64,000 bases of DNA, from assembly GCA_963745765.1 (NCBI GenBank), contig CAVUYQ010000022.1, forward strand, positions 1 to 64,000. The letters are read 5' to 3'. Positions 9,047 through 17,347 of the stretch are shown piece after piece. Below the pieces are notes generated by a model. It was not told the DNA's origin. It worked only from the letters and a program-made list of their open reading frames with translations, and ran no database searches. The stretch comes from Ww85 sp963745765 (GTDB lineage: Bacteria > Desulfobacterota > Desulfobulbia > Desulfobulbales > Desulfocapsaceae). Every line of letters begins with the position of its first letter. The stretch's first letter is position 1. Made by a program: the position numbers and the translations under genes.

Positions 9047-10396
9047 ATGGTAAGAATTACCGTCTCTTCAGACTGTCTCATTGAAAACTTTAATCTGGAC
9101 CTCGAACAGGCCATTAAAGACAGGCTGACGATCGACAACCCCCAGTATATTGCGGCAAAAAAGTACGGTCGCTGGATCGGCAAGAAACTCAAGCCTACCA
9201 TCAAGTGTTATGAACAGGATGCCGGGAGTCTCCGATTTCCGAGGGGATTTTCAAATCAGGCGGTTTTACTGTGCCGCGAACTGATGGGGGTCGATCCGGA
9301 GATCATTGATCTGCGCAGGAGGTTGCCTGAGGTTGATTTCTCATTTCAGGCGATCTTGCGAGCGTACCAGGAAATTGCCGTTAAAGCCGTTTGTGCCCAT
9401 TCATTCGGCGTACTTGAAGCCGGCACCGGCAGTGGTAAGACCATCATGGCCCTGGCGGCTATCTCCAGGAGAAAGCAGCCGACCATTGTCGTGGTCCATA
9501 CCAAGGAACTTCTCTACCAGTGGCAGGAAAGGGTTCGTGAATTCCTTGGTATTGAGGCAGGGCTGATCGGTGACGGCAGATTTGAAATCAGGCCGGTGAC
9601 GGTGGCAATTGTAAATACCGCCCGCAAACGCACTGATGAGCTGATCAATCATTTTGGCCACCTGATCGTGGATGAATGTCATCGCGTTCCGGCCGCGCTT
9701 TTCATCGATGTTGTCTCCCGTTTCGACAGCTACTATCTGCTTGGTCTCTCCGCCACCGCCTTTCGCAGTGATGAGGGGATGACCCGGCTGATCTATTATT
9801 TTATGGGAGATCGTGCCCACCGGGTGGATCAGCTGCACCTGGAAGTTAGCGGGGCGGTGCTGAGACCGCGGATTATCAGGAGGAAAACCGAATTCACCTA
9901 TGGCTATCGGGGCGATTACCAGGCACTCATTTCCGCTCTGACCAGACATGAAGGAAGAAATCGGCAGATTGTTGACGATATACTCAGGACGGTAAGGGAA
10001 GATCCGCGCGGTACGGCCCTGGTGGTCTCGGACCGGGTCAGTCATTGTCAGGTTTTTTTTGAACTGCTGGGAAAACATAATATTCGGGTGGCGCTTCTTA
10101 CCGGCCAGATACAACCCGAACAGCGGTCGGCAATTGTTGCACAAGTACAGGATGGCTCGGTAGCGGTCCTGGTTGCAACACTGCAGCTCATCAGCGAAGG
10201 ATTCGACTGTTCCGGACTCTCCAGCCTCTTCCTGACCACGCCGATTACCTTCGAAGGACGGTTATTGCAGGTGATTGGCAGGATTATGCGTCCGGCCGAG
10301 AATAAATCCCCCTGTGTTTACGACTACGTCGATGAAAATGTTTCTGCCCTGCGCCGCTCTGCCGCATCACGGCAGAAGGTTCTGCTCGGATTGTAG
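9047..10396 (+). CDS. Superfamily 2 DNA helicase (DEAD/DEAH type, XPB/RadD-like)
   Basis: A 449-residue ATP-dependent helicase. The start is the ATG at 9047; a TTG 36 bases upstream is a poorer candidate. An N-terminal region of about 110 residues precedes the motor. Motif I is EAGTGSGKT, motif II DECH, motif III SAT; the second RecA lobe has motif V in ATLQLISEGFDC and motif VI in QVIGRIMRP. Compact two-lobe organisation resembles COG1061 enzymes of DNA repair. It has no operon partner: typA follows after 168 bases. A repair role is inference. Confidence 0.85.
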   Translation: MVRITVSSDCLIENFNLDLEQAIKDRLTIDNPQYIAAKKYGRWIGKKLKPTIKCYEQDAGSLRFPRGFSNQAVLLCRELMGVDPEIIDLRRRLPEVDFSFQAILRAYQEIAVKAVCAHSFGVLEAGTGSGKTIMALAAISRRKQPTIVVVHTKELLYQWQERVREFLGIEAGLIGDGRFEIRPVTVAIVNTARKRTDELINHFGHLIVDECHRVPAALFIDVVSRFDSYYLLGLSATAFRSDEGMTRLIYYFMGDRAHRVDQLHLEVSGAVLRPRIIRRKTEFTYGYRGDYQALISALTRHEGRNRQIVDDILRTVREDPRGTALVVSDRVSHCQVFFELLGKHNIRVALLTGQIQPEQRSAIVAQVQDGSVAVLVATLQLISEGFDCSGLSSLFLTTPITFEGRLLQVIGRIMRPAENKSPCVYDYVDENVSALRRSAASRQKVLLGL

Positions 10397-10564
10397 ACTT
10401 TCTCGTCGGCAGCCGGAGCACTGTCACTATTTCTTTGCAACTCTTGGGCGTCTGGTGTATACTTTCTGCCCCGCGGCGGAATGTTGCGGACTCACGCCTG
10501 TTTAAGGCAGATTTGCAAGATTAAAAATAAAGAGGATTGCCGCTCGCAGCACCGGCATGAGTAT

Positions 10565-12367
10565 ATGCAACAGGAAAAAATCCGTAATGTAGCAATCATT
10601 GCCCATGTCGATCATGGAAAGACAACACTGATCGATAAATTGTTTCGACAATCCGGTATGTTCCGGGATAACCAGGCCGTTGCCGAGCGGTTGATGGATT
10701 CGATGGATCTTGAGCGTGAACGTGGCATCACCATTACAGCTAAAAACGGCTCCTATAGTTATAAGGACTACTGGCTCAATATTATCGATACTCCTGGACA
10801 TGCGGACTTCGGCGGTCAGGTTGAGCGTGTACTGCGTATGGCAGACGGTGCTCTGCTGCTTGTCGATGCCCAGGAAGGGCCGATGCCGCAGACCTATTTT
10901 GTTCTGAAGAAGGCACTGGAAAACAAGCTGCCGGTAATTGTCGTGATAAACAAGATCGATAAACCCGCGGCCCGGTGTGAATGGGTTGTTGACCAGGTAT
11001 TCGATCTTTTTGTCAAGCTGGAGGCTCCTGATTACATCCTGGATTTTCCGGTTGTCTACTCCTCTGCCAAAGAGGGATATGCCCTTGCCGACCCGAATGA
11101 CCCGATTGAAAACGGTGGATCGATGGCTATCATTTCCGAGATGATAATCAAAACAATTCCGCCGCCGGCTGGTGACATAGATAGCCCGCTGCAGATGCAG
11201 GTGGGCACCATTGATTATTCGCCGTACCTTGGTCGGCTCGGTATAGGCAAGGTGGTAAATGGCTCGATGTCGATCAATCAGCCGATTGCCGTTTCCAGGC
11301 GGGACGGCTCGATCAAACCGGTCCGGATATCCAAGATTTATCGTTTTGAACGTGACTCCAAGGTTTCCATTGACAAGGCGATTACCGGAGAAATCGTGGC
11401 AATTGCCGGCATGGATGATGTGACGGTCGGAGTGACCTTTACCGACCTGGATGATCCTCGTCCGCTGCCGCTGATCGATATCGATCCGCCGACCATATCG
11501 ATGGATTTTATCCCCAACGATTCGCCCTTTGCCGGTACTGAAGGAAAATTTGTAACGTCAAGGCATCTCAAGGAACGGTTGGAACGTGAGACCCTGGCCG
11601 ACGTGGCCCTGCAGGTCGAGCCACTGCAGGAGGGTATCGGTTACAAGGTGTCCGGGAGGGGGGAGTTGCATCTCTCTATCCTGATCGAGAAGATGCGGCG
11701 GGAGGGGTATGAAATGCAGGTTACCCGGCCGCAGGTGATCATGAGAAAAGAAGATGACAAGCTCATGGAACCCTACGAACGGCTGACGGTTGATGTCGAT
11801 GAACAATTTCAGGGCGCGGTTATTGAAAAGCTTGGCAAGTTGAAAGGGCATCTCGCGGAAATGTCCCAGCATCATGGCATGACCAGAATGGTCTTCACGG
11901 TGCCGACGCGGGGACTGCTGGGCTATCGTTCCCAATTCATGACAGATACCAAAGGCATGGGTACCATGAGCTACGTCTTTGACTGCTATGGGCCCTATGC
12001 CGGTGACATTATCAACCGGATCAACGGCGTGCTGGTTACCAAAGAATCCTGCACATCTGTAGCTTTTGCACTGTTTAATCTGCAGGATCGCGGCACGCTC
12101 TTTGTCTATCCCGGTGAAAAGTTGTATCCTGGTCAGGTGGTCGGAGAACATTGTCGCTCAGGTGATCTGGTGGTCAATCCGGCCAAAGGCAAGAAGCTGA
12201 CCAATATGCGGGCCTCCGGAAACGATGACGCGGTTCTTTTGACACCGCCGAGAGTCCTGACCCTGGAAGATTGCATTGCCTTTATCAATGACGATGAACT
12301 GGTGGAAGCGACACCGCTGTCGATCAGGCTGAGGAAAAGAGTCGTCACAAAACTCAGAGCTCATTAG
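10565..12367 (+). CDS. typA: Ribosome-associated GTPase TypA/BipA
   Basis: A 600-residue translational GTPase of the EF-G/LepA superfamily that helps ribosome assembly and stress adaptation. GTPase motifs are complete: G1 AHVDHGKTT, G2 in RERGITI, G3 DTPGHADF, G4 NKID, G5 YSSAKEG. The rest matches the domain order of TypA, including GRGELHLSILIEKMRREGYE and a basic C-terminal tail ending RKRVVTKLRAH. The start at 10565 begins the conserved IRNVAIIAHVDHGK block. The stop is only 6 bases before the ATG of the UGA-containing small ORF. Confidence 0.97.
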   Translation: MQQEKIRNVAIIAHVDHGKTTLIDKLFRQSGMFRDNQAVAERLMDSMDLERERGITITAKNGSYSYKDYWLNIIDTPGHADFGGQVERVLRMADGALLLVDAQEGPMPQTYFVLKKALENKLPVIVVINKIDKPAARCEWVVDQVFDLFVKLEAPDYILDFPVVYSSAKEGYALADPNDPIENGGSMAIISEMIIKTIPPPAGDIDSPLQMQVGTIDYSPYLGRLGIGKVVNGSMSINQPIAVSRRDGSIKPVRISKIYRFERDSKVSIDKAITGEIVAIAGMDDVTVGVTFTDLDDPRPLPLIDIDPPTISMDFIPNDSPFAGTEGKFVTSRHLKERLERETLADVALQVEPLQEGIGYKVSGRGELHLSILIEKMRREGYEMQVTRPQVIMRKEDDKLMEPYERLTVDVDEQFQGAVIEKLGKLKGHLAEMSQHHGMTRMVFTVPTRGLLGYRSQFMTDTKGMGTMSYVFDCYGPYAGDIINRINGVLVTKESCTSVAFALFNLQDRGTLFVYPGEKLYPGQVVGEHCRSGDLVVNPAKGKKLTNMRASGNDDAVLLTPPRVLTLEDCIAFINDDELVEATPLSIRLRKRVVTKLRAH

Positions 12368-12373
12368 AAAACC

Positions 12374-12535
12374 ATGAAATCAATCATAATATTGGTCCTG
12401 TCTATTCTGGCAGGACTTGGCGTTTTCGGGTTTATCGCCAAGAAATACGGCAGTGACTGCATCCCGTGAATGATGCTCTACGGCTCCGTAGGTGCGGGGA
12501 TTTTCACGTTCTGGGTGCTCAACGCCCTGCTCTGA
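12374..12535 (+). CDS. Candidate 53-residue selenoprotein with a CxxU motif and two membrane segments
   Basis: An ATG 6 bases after typA opens a frame that meets UGA at 12467-12469 after 31 codons and then stays open for 21 more codons to a second UGA at 12533. Read through as selenocysteine it is a small two-helix membrane protein: helix 1 about residues 4-21, a short loop with KKYGSDCIP-U, helix 2 about 34-53 (LYGSVGAGIFTFWVLNALL). The internal UGA falls in Cys-Ile-Pro-Sec, the redox CxxU arrangement, and a hairpin with GGU in its loop lies at the right distance downstream. Role unknown; a membrane thiol/selenol redox function is inferred. The ribosome site is weak, so coupling to typA is likely. 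Alternative: a 31-residue peptide and unrelated downstream sequence. Confidence 0.55.
12484..12499 (+). promoter_or_regulatory. Candidate bacterial SECIS hairpin
   Basis: CTCCG (12484-12488) can pair with CGGGG (12495-12499), including one G-U pair, leaving the 6-base loop TAGGTG. Bacterial SECIS elements sit just after the UGA and carry a conserved GU or GGU in the apical loop; in E. coli fdhF the GGU is about 18 bases after UGA. Here 21 bases separate the UGA from GGU. The stem is short and an alternative hairpin, CTACGG/CCGTAG, overlaps it. Confidence 0.4.
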
Positions 12536-12560
12536 TCTGCTCAGGTCAGACGAAGAGGAA

Positions 12561-12986
12561 TTATTTCTTTCCGGTCAGATGAAAATAGTCGGTCAGAATC
12601 CGGGCATGATCAAAGGCCAGTTCCGGCAGGGTGTCTCTGGTGAATAGTGCCGCCTTGCCGGCATCATCTCCTGCTATCGGCACTCCTTGCGCGCTGGCGA
12701 TAAACACCGTCGAGGCGGTATGCATGCGCTCATCACGACCGGGATCAGAGTAGGTTCTGAACTGGCGCAGATCAGTAACCACCAGTCCTGTCTCCTCTTT
12801 TGCTTCCCGCGCGGCAGCTGTTTCATATGATTCGCCGTAATCGACAAAGCCACCCGGAAGAGCCCAGCCATAGGGCGGGTTTTTCCTCTCTATCAGCACA
12901 ATGCTATTGTCAATTTCTATAATGATATCGACAGTGGGTACGGGGTTTCTGAGCGGCACATTCTGCTGGCAATGGGGACATTTCAT
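12561..12986 (-). CDS. NUDIX hydrolase with N-terminal zinc-ribbon-like start
   Basis: A 141-residue hydrolase of nucleoside diphosphates linked to another moiety. The NUDIX box is complete: GGFVDYGESYETAAAREAKEETGL matches Gx5Ex7REUxEExGU. The N-terminus MKCPHCQQ gives only one CxxC pair, a remnant of the zinc ribbon seen in some ADP-ribose or NADH pyrophosphatase-like members. It ends a run of leftward genes (glgX, SGNH, OB-fold, HAD), 47 bases after the HAD gene. Its substrate cannot be told; ADP-ribose or a related nucleotide is plausible. Confidence 0.9.
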   Translation of the reverse strand: MKCPHCQQNVPLRNPVPTVDIIIEIDNSIVLIERKNPPYGWALPGGFVDYGESYETAAAREAKEETGLVVTDLRQFRTYSDPGRDERMHTASTVFIASAQGVPIAGDDAGKAALFTRDTLPELAFDHARILTDYFHLTGKK

Positions 12987-13033
12987 AGGCGAATTTCAGG
13001 ATATCATAGCAGGAAAAGACCTGCTGACAATCA

Positions 13034-13693
13034 TTATTTCTGCTCCGTGGCTGCCGAAAAATCAAACAGATTGGAAATTTCATCCCAGTTGGCAACTGCC
13101 GGCAGGTGGTGCTGATTCCGGTTCCACGGCTGGGTATAAACAATAGGGGAGAGGCCGGCATCAGCGAGCTGCAGGCAAGTCAGGGTCCGATCGTCGATGA
13201 AATGCTGAAGACCGCACTGCCTGATAAATGTTTCCTTGTTGTCGTGATCCCCGGTTGCAACCAGGCGGATATGGTTGCCGGTCTGAGTGCTGCAATAAAA
13301 ATCAAACCAGTCCTGAACCGGCCCAATAACAGGCCGGGCGGTAATAATTATTACCTCGGCAACATGACTGAGGCGGACAAGGGTCTCAACCGCTCCCGCC
13401 ATCGGTTTGAGACCGGTTGCCAGTGAATCCTGAAGGATATCATCAAAGATGTTCTCAACGATTGTACGAGGGATATTGGTGCAATGTTCGACCTGAAAGC
13501 TGCTGATCTCTTCGAGGCTGATTGAACAATAATCATATTTTTCGCAGGCAAGCCTGATAAAGGCTTCGCCAATGTCGGCAATTACCCCGTCAAAATCAAA
13601 ACCGACGGAATCCGGGCGGATCTTCTTCCTTGAGTGTCGCTGCATCTGGGCCGGGCTTGGCTGCCGGCCACTATTACTTGCTGATGACAGCAT
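13034..13693 (-). CDS. HAD-superfamily phosphatase
   Basis: A protein of about 219 residues with the HAD core: motif I DFDGVIAD (nucleophile and acid Asp), motif II in IITARP, and the metal-binding DDRT near residue 165. The cap segment between I and II is helical, as in nucleotidase-like HADs such as YqfW. The start is uncertain: the ATG at 13693 overlaps the end of the upstream gene by 20 bases, while an ATG at 13645 would avoid overlap but lacks a ribosome site. It probably belongs to the glgX-to-NUDIX run. Substrate unknown. Confidence 0.8.
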   Translation of the reverse strand: MLSSASNSGRQPSPAQMQRHSRKKIRPDSVGFDFDGVIADIGEAFIRLACEKYDYCSISLEEISSFQVEHCTNIPRTIVENIFDDILQDSLATGLKPMAGAVETLVRLSHVAEVIIITARPVIGPVQDWFDFYCSTQTGNHIRLVATGDHDNKETFIRQCGLQHFIDDRTLTCLQLADAGLSPIVYTQPWNRNQHHLPAVANWDEISNLFDFSAATEQK

Positions 13694-14489
13694 CTTCAAT
13701 AATCACCGGATATTTGTATCCGGCGCCAAAGTCTTTGTCGACGGCGAGTCTTCCTGCTACCGTCACTACTTCGGGACCGGATATTTCCTCTTTGGTCGTC
13801 ACCACGAGATCATGGGTGTTCTCCATCGGGTTGCCGCTGCCGTCCTGCAGATGAATCCAGTTTTTACCCATGATATTGGCATTAAATTTAACCACCTGTC
13901 CCCGGACGCGAACCATCTGGCCGTCCAGATCCTTGGCCTTGGCAAAAATTTCTCCGACGGTATACGCATTTTCACCCGTTGCTTTTTCAACCGAGATTTC
14001 CTTGAAGGGAACAATTGCCCCCAGGCTTCCGCCGGAACTCTGTGCCGGTTGAATCTGCCTGCCTGTCGCGGCTTGCTGTTCAGCTGCGATAGCGGCGGCG
14101 AAAGAGTCATCAGCCGACTTTTCGGTGGGTGGTGGTGTCTGGTGGGGATTAAGCTTCGTTGCACCGACAATACCAGGTGAGAATACGATACGTGGAAATG
14201 TTCTGTCCAGGGCATTACTGTGAAAATCTTTCATTTCCATTCCCGGTACAATGGAAATCTCGTCGCCGACCTTGACCACCGACTGCGGCAATGCCGCCCA
14301 GAGCGGGCCGCCACTGGTGTCGATCTGGACATAGGTGTAGCCGGCCGCATCCATGGTTTCAAGGACTTTGCCCGCAAACCCCTCGTTGGCGGCGGGCATA
14401 TCTGCCGCATGACTGCCTGTGGCAACGGATATTGTTCCAAAAAACAGCAGGCAACAGAAGAGTGAAGCCCTTAAACATACTGAGATCAT
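13674..14489 (-). CDS. Secreted OB-fold protein of unknown function
   Basis: A 271-residue protein with start at 14489 behind GGAGAAACAAT and a signal peptide ending near GSHAADM. Two regions stand out. Residues about 35-80 (GKVLETMDAAGYTYVQIDTSGGPLWAALP) form a small beta domain seen in periplasmic proteins of delta-proteobacteria. Residues about 180-270 (EIFAKAKDLDGQMVRVRGQVV...IHLQDGSG) are an OB-fold of the nucleic-acid or metal-binding type. A proline- and alanine-rich linker joins them. It sits between the SGNH hydrolase and HAD genes. No function can be assigned. Confidence 0.75.
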   Translation of the reverse strand: MISVCLRASLFCCLLFFGTISVATGSHAADMPAANEGFAGKVLETMDAAGYTYVQIDTSGGPLWAALPQSVVKVGDEISIVPGMEMKDFHSNALDRTFPRIVFSPGIVGATKLNPHQTPPPTEKSADDSFAAAIAAEQQAATGRQIQPAQSSGGSLGAIVPFKEISVEKATGENAYTVGEIFAKAKDLDGQMVRVRGQVVKFNANIMGKNWIHLQDGSGNPMENTHDLVVTTKEEISGPEVVTVAGRLAVDKDFGAGYKYPVIIEDAVISK

Positions 14490-14544
14490 TATTGTTTCTC
14501 CTTTTTTAAAAAAAATTGCTGTGCACACAACCTTCTATGATAAA

Positions 14545-15069
14545 TCAATCAGGTTCTTTTGCAAGCTGACTTGCCAGAAATATAAGCAGTTCATCGGTCC
14601 AGCGTTGATAGCCGGCTTCACTCAGATGGACCCCGTCATAGTCAAACAACTCACTGCCACTTTTCTCAAAGGAGGAGTACAGATCAAAGTAGTGTGCATC
14701 TGTCTGCCCGGCGATTTCCTGTAACTCATGGTTTACTGCCTGCACCATGTCTTGCACTTCCTGGATATTAGAGGGTAGCAGACTGGTAATGATTGTTTCT
14801 GATCGGGTAAAATGCGTCCCGAGTTCACGGATAATCTGTTCAATGGTGATGATAAAATCGGTATCGCCGGAAAGCAGGTTGTTGGTTCCCGTCATCAGGA
14901 TAATAACCTCCGGGGGGAGCGGTGCCGGCACCGGAAGACGCCGAAGCAACTCTTCCGCCCGTTCGCCGGGTATGCCGCTGCTGATTACGCGGTGCTGCGG
15001 GAGGCGGCATGACCAGTTGCCGAAATCAACCAGTGAATCGCCAAGAAACAGCAGGCAGAGATTTTCCAT
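14545..15069 (-). CDS. SGNH/GDSL-family hydrolase
   Basis: A 174-residue esterase-like enzyme with no signal peptide, so cytoplasmic. The four SGNH blocks are seen: FLGDSLVD (nucleophile Ser), SSGIPGE (Gly), TGTNN (Asn) and DGVHLSEAGY (catalytic Asp-x-x-His). Members act as lipases, thioesterases or carbohydrate esterases. The gene starts 6 bases after the glgX stop and is therefore probably co-transcribed with it. Its natural ester is unknown. Confidence 0.88.
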   Translation of the reverse strand: MENLCLLFLGDSLVDFGNWSCRLPQHRVISSGIPGERAEELLRRLPVPAPLPPEVIILMTGTNNLLSGDTDFIITIEQIIRELGTHFTRSETIITSLLPSNIQEVQDMVQAVNHELQEIAGQTDAHYFDLYSSFEKSGSELFDYDGVHLSEAGYQRWTDELLIFLASQLAKEPD

Positions 15070-15075
15070 AGGGCA

Positions 15076-17220
15076 TCATTCCTGTCTATTATCGGCGCTA
15101 CCTTTTTTCGGGGTCTCATGTGATTGCAGAACGGCAAGACCCATATTTTTCACGACAATTCTTGAACCGGGAGAAACAGGAGCGGCCTGATCGGCAGAAA
15201 CGATATCGGAAGGACTTGGCGCCGCCGTGTCAATGATAAATCGCCACGTACAAGTCCCGGATGGCGACGGAAGATCCGGTACGATAAATTCAGCCGCTGC
15301 TGTTTGACTACCGTTGACCATGATATAAAAGTCACTGGCCGTCGTATCTGACAGGTGTGAGCCGCGCAGGAGAAAGGCAAGTGTCCTGCAGTCGGCCGAC
15401 CAGTCAGGTTGGCCGGGAACAAGGGATTGCCAGGTTATTTCCGGCTGCACCTGAGATTGCCCTGCAACGGCCGGCTCGAAAAAATCTTCCCGCCTGAAAA
15501 TCGGATATCTTTTCCTTAACGCAATGCATTCTTGAAAAAAACGCAGCAGACCCTGATTCTGTCGGGCCAGGCTCCAGTCCAGCCAGCTGAGATCGTTATC
15601 ATGGCACCAGCAGTTGTTGTTGCCCCGCTGGGTTCTGCCGAATTCATCACCTGCGGTGATCATCGGCATACCCTGCGAAAGCAGCAGCAGTGCGGTAAAG
15701 GTTCGCATACGCCTGCCACGCAGGTCGGCTGTTTCCCCGGGACAGGGATCACCTTCGTTACCGCTGTTCCAGCTGAAGTTGTTCTTTTCACCATCACGAT
15801 TCTGTTCGCCATTGGCCAGGTTCGATTTTTCATTATAACTGACCAGGTCGTAGAGGGTAAATCCATCATGGCAGGTAATGAAGTTTACCGAGTTCAGGGG
15901 GCTCCGACCGCTGGATTGATAGAGATCGGAACTGCCGGCGATCCTGGTGGCAAGATCACGGATGGTGTCCGGATATCCTGCCATAAATTTTCGTATATCA
16001 TCGCGATATCTGCCATTCCACTCTGCCCAGCGAGGATTTGAGGAGAACGAGCCGACCTGGTACAGTCCCGCCGCATCCCAGGCCTCGGCGATGATCTTGG
16101 TATTCTGCAGCAGCGGGTCTTCGGCAATCAAATTGATCAGTGGCGCGTTTTCAAGAATTTCGCCGTTGCTGCCCCTGCTGAAGATGGAGGCCAGGTCAAA
16201 GCGGAAGCCGTCAATGTGCATTTCACTGACCAGGTAACGCAACGCTTCAAGAATAAGGTGCCTGACCACGGGACGATTGCAGTCAACGCTGTTTCCACAG
16301 CCGGTAAAGTTGTGATAGTCACCGGTCAGTGCATCGATCATATAATAGGTTGCGTTGTCGATCCCTCTGAAAACAGAAGTGTTGCCGTCAAGATCACTCT
16401 CGCCGGTATGGTTGAAAACTATATCCAGTATGACTTCGATCCCGGCCTGGTGCAGGCTTCTGACCATGGCCTTGAATTCATCAATATGGTTGGTCCCAAC
16501 GGCGGCAAGACCGGATTTGAGGGCAAAAAAGGAAAGGGGATTGTAGCCCCAGTAATTCAGCAGTCTCTCACCGCTTTCGGGGTGGAAAAACTTGTTGTCC
16601 GTCTCGTCCCATTCCTGAACCGGAAGCAGTTCCACGGCGGTGATACCGAGTTCCTTCAGGTAGGGAATTTTTTCGATGACGCCAAGATAGGTCCCTGGTG
16701 CGCTGACACCTGAACTGTCATGCCTGGTGAACCCTCGGACATGCAGCTCGTAGATGATGGTTTCAGCGGCGGGAGTGGCCGGCGGCCGGTCTTCCTGCCA
16801 GTCGAACTCATCGTTCTTGGCAGGCAGGCAGAGCGGCTCTTTCCCGTAATACGAAACAGCCCCCCACGGTCGGGGAAGAAGACGGGTGCAGAAGGGATCA
16901 AGGAGCACTCGATCGGGGAAAAAGAGAATGCCTTCAGAAGATTTATCCGTACCATCGACACGATACCCGTAGCGCAGCACCCTGTTTTTGAACTCAAGCC
17001 CGATGTGCCAAATATCACCTGTCCGGTTGACTGTTTCATCAAGGACAATTTCCATGGTCGATGAATGGGGGGTGATTTGCTGATCAAAGGCTATGACCAG
17101 TGTCACCGAGTCGGCATGACGGGCATAGAGCGCGAAATTGACATAACTCGCCTGCTCTGACATGCCGAACGGTAGTGATAAACCGGGGAATTTCCTGGTT
17201 ATAGGCTTTTGCATGGACAT
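15076..17220 (-). CDS. glgX: Glycogen debranching enzyme GlgX (GH13)
   Basis: A 714-residue GH13_11 isoamylase-type enzyme that cleaves alpha-1,6 branches of glycogen or limit dextrin. An N-terminal CBM48-like beta domain (about 1-130) precedes the TIM barrel. Conserved GH13 regions are present: ILDIVFNHT, DGFRFDLA (nucleophile Asp), IIAEAWDAAGLYQVG (acid Glu) and NFITCHDGFTL. Length is typical. It is the first gene of a leftward run ending in the NUDIX gene. No other glycogen gene lies nearby. Confidence 0.96.
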   Translation of the reverse strand: MSMQKPITRKFPGLSLPFGMSEQASYVNFALYARHADSVTLVIAFDQQITPHSSTMEIVLDETVNRTGDIWHIGLEFKNRVLRYGYRVDGTDKSSEGILFFPDRVLLDPFCTRLLPRPWGAVSYYGKEPLCLPAKNDEFDWQEDRPPATPAAETIIYELHVRGFTRHDSSGVSAPGTYLGVIEKIPYLKELGITAVELLPVQEWDETDNKFFHPESGERLLNYWGYNPLSFFALKSGLAAVGTNHIDEFKAMVRSLHQAGIEVILDIVFNHTGESDLDGNTSVFRGIDNATYYMIDALTGDYHNFTGCGNSVDCNRPVVRHLILEALRYLVSEMHIDGFRFDLASIFSRGSNGEILENAPLINLIAEDPLLQNTKIIAEAWDAAGLYQVGSFSSNPRWAEWNGRYRDDIRKFMAGYPDTIRDLATRIAGSSDLYQSSGRSPLNSVNFITCHDGFTLYDLVSYNEKSNLANGEQNRDGEKNNFSWNSGNEGDPCPGETADLRGRRMRTFTALLLLSQGMPMITAGDEFGRTQRGNNNCWCHDNDLSWLDWSLARQNQGLLRFFQECIALRKRYPIFRREDFFEPAVAGQSQVQPEITWQSLVPGQPDWSADCRTLAFLLRGSHLSDTTASDFYIMVNGSQTAAAEFIVPDLPSPSGTCTWRFIIDTAAPSPSDIVSADQAAPVSPGSRIVVKNMGLAVLQSHETPKKGSADNRQE

Positions 17221-17347
17221 TTTGGGAATGATTATTATAATCGGTTTAGTGGTAGCTAAGTTTTAAAACAGCAGCACTATAACAGGGTTTGCCGGAGCGT
17301 AACAGAAGAAAAACTGTGTTCGAAGCAGAAGCGATAAGGAGTTGACT

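Noticed and set aside
9401..10144. Long antisense frame inside the helicase gene
   Set aside because: Shadow of a GC-rich gene; the sense frame carries all helicase motifs.
12478..12492. Alternative hairpin CTACGG/CCGTAG after the candidate selenocysteine UGA
   Set aside because: Its loop would begin only about 10-13 bases after UGA and lacks the GGU in the loop, so the other hairpin is the better SECIS candidate.
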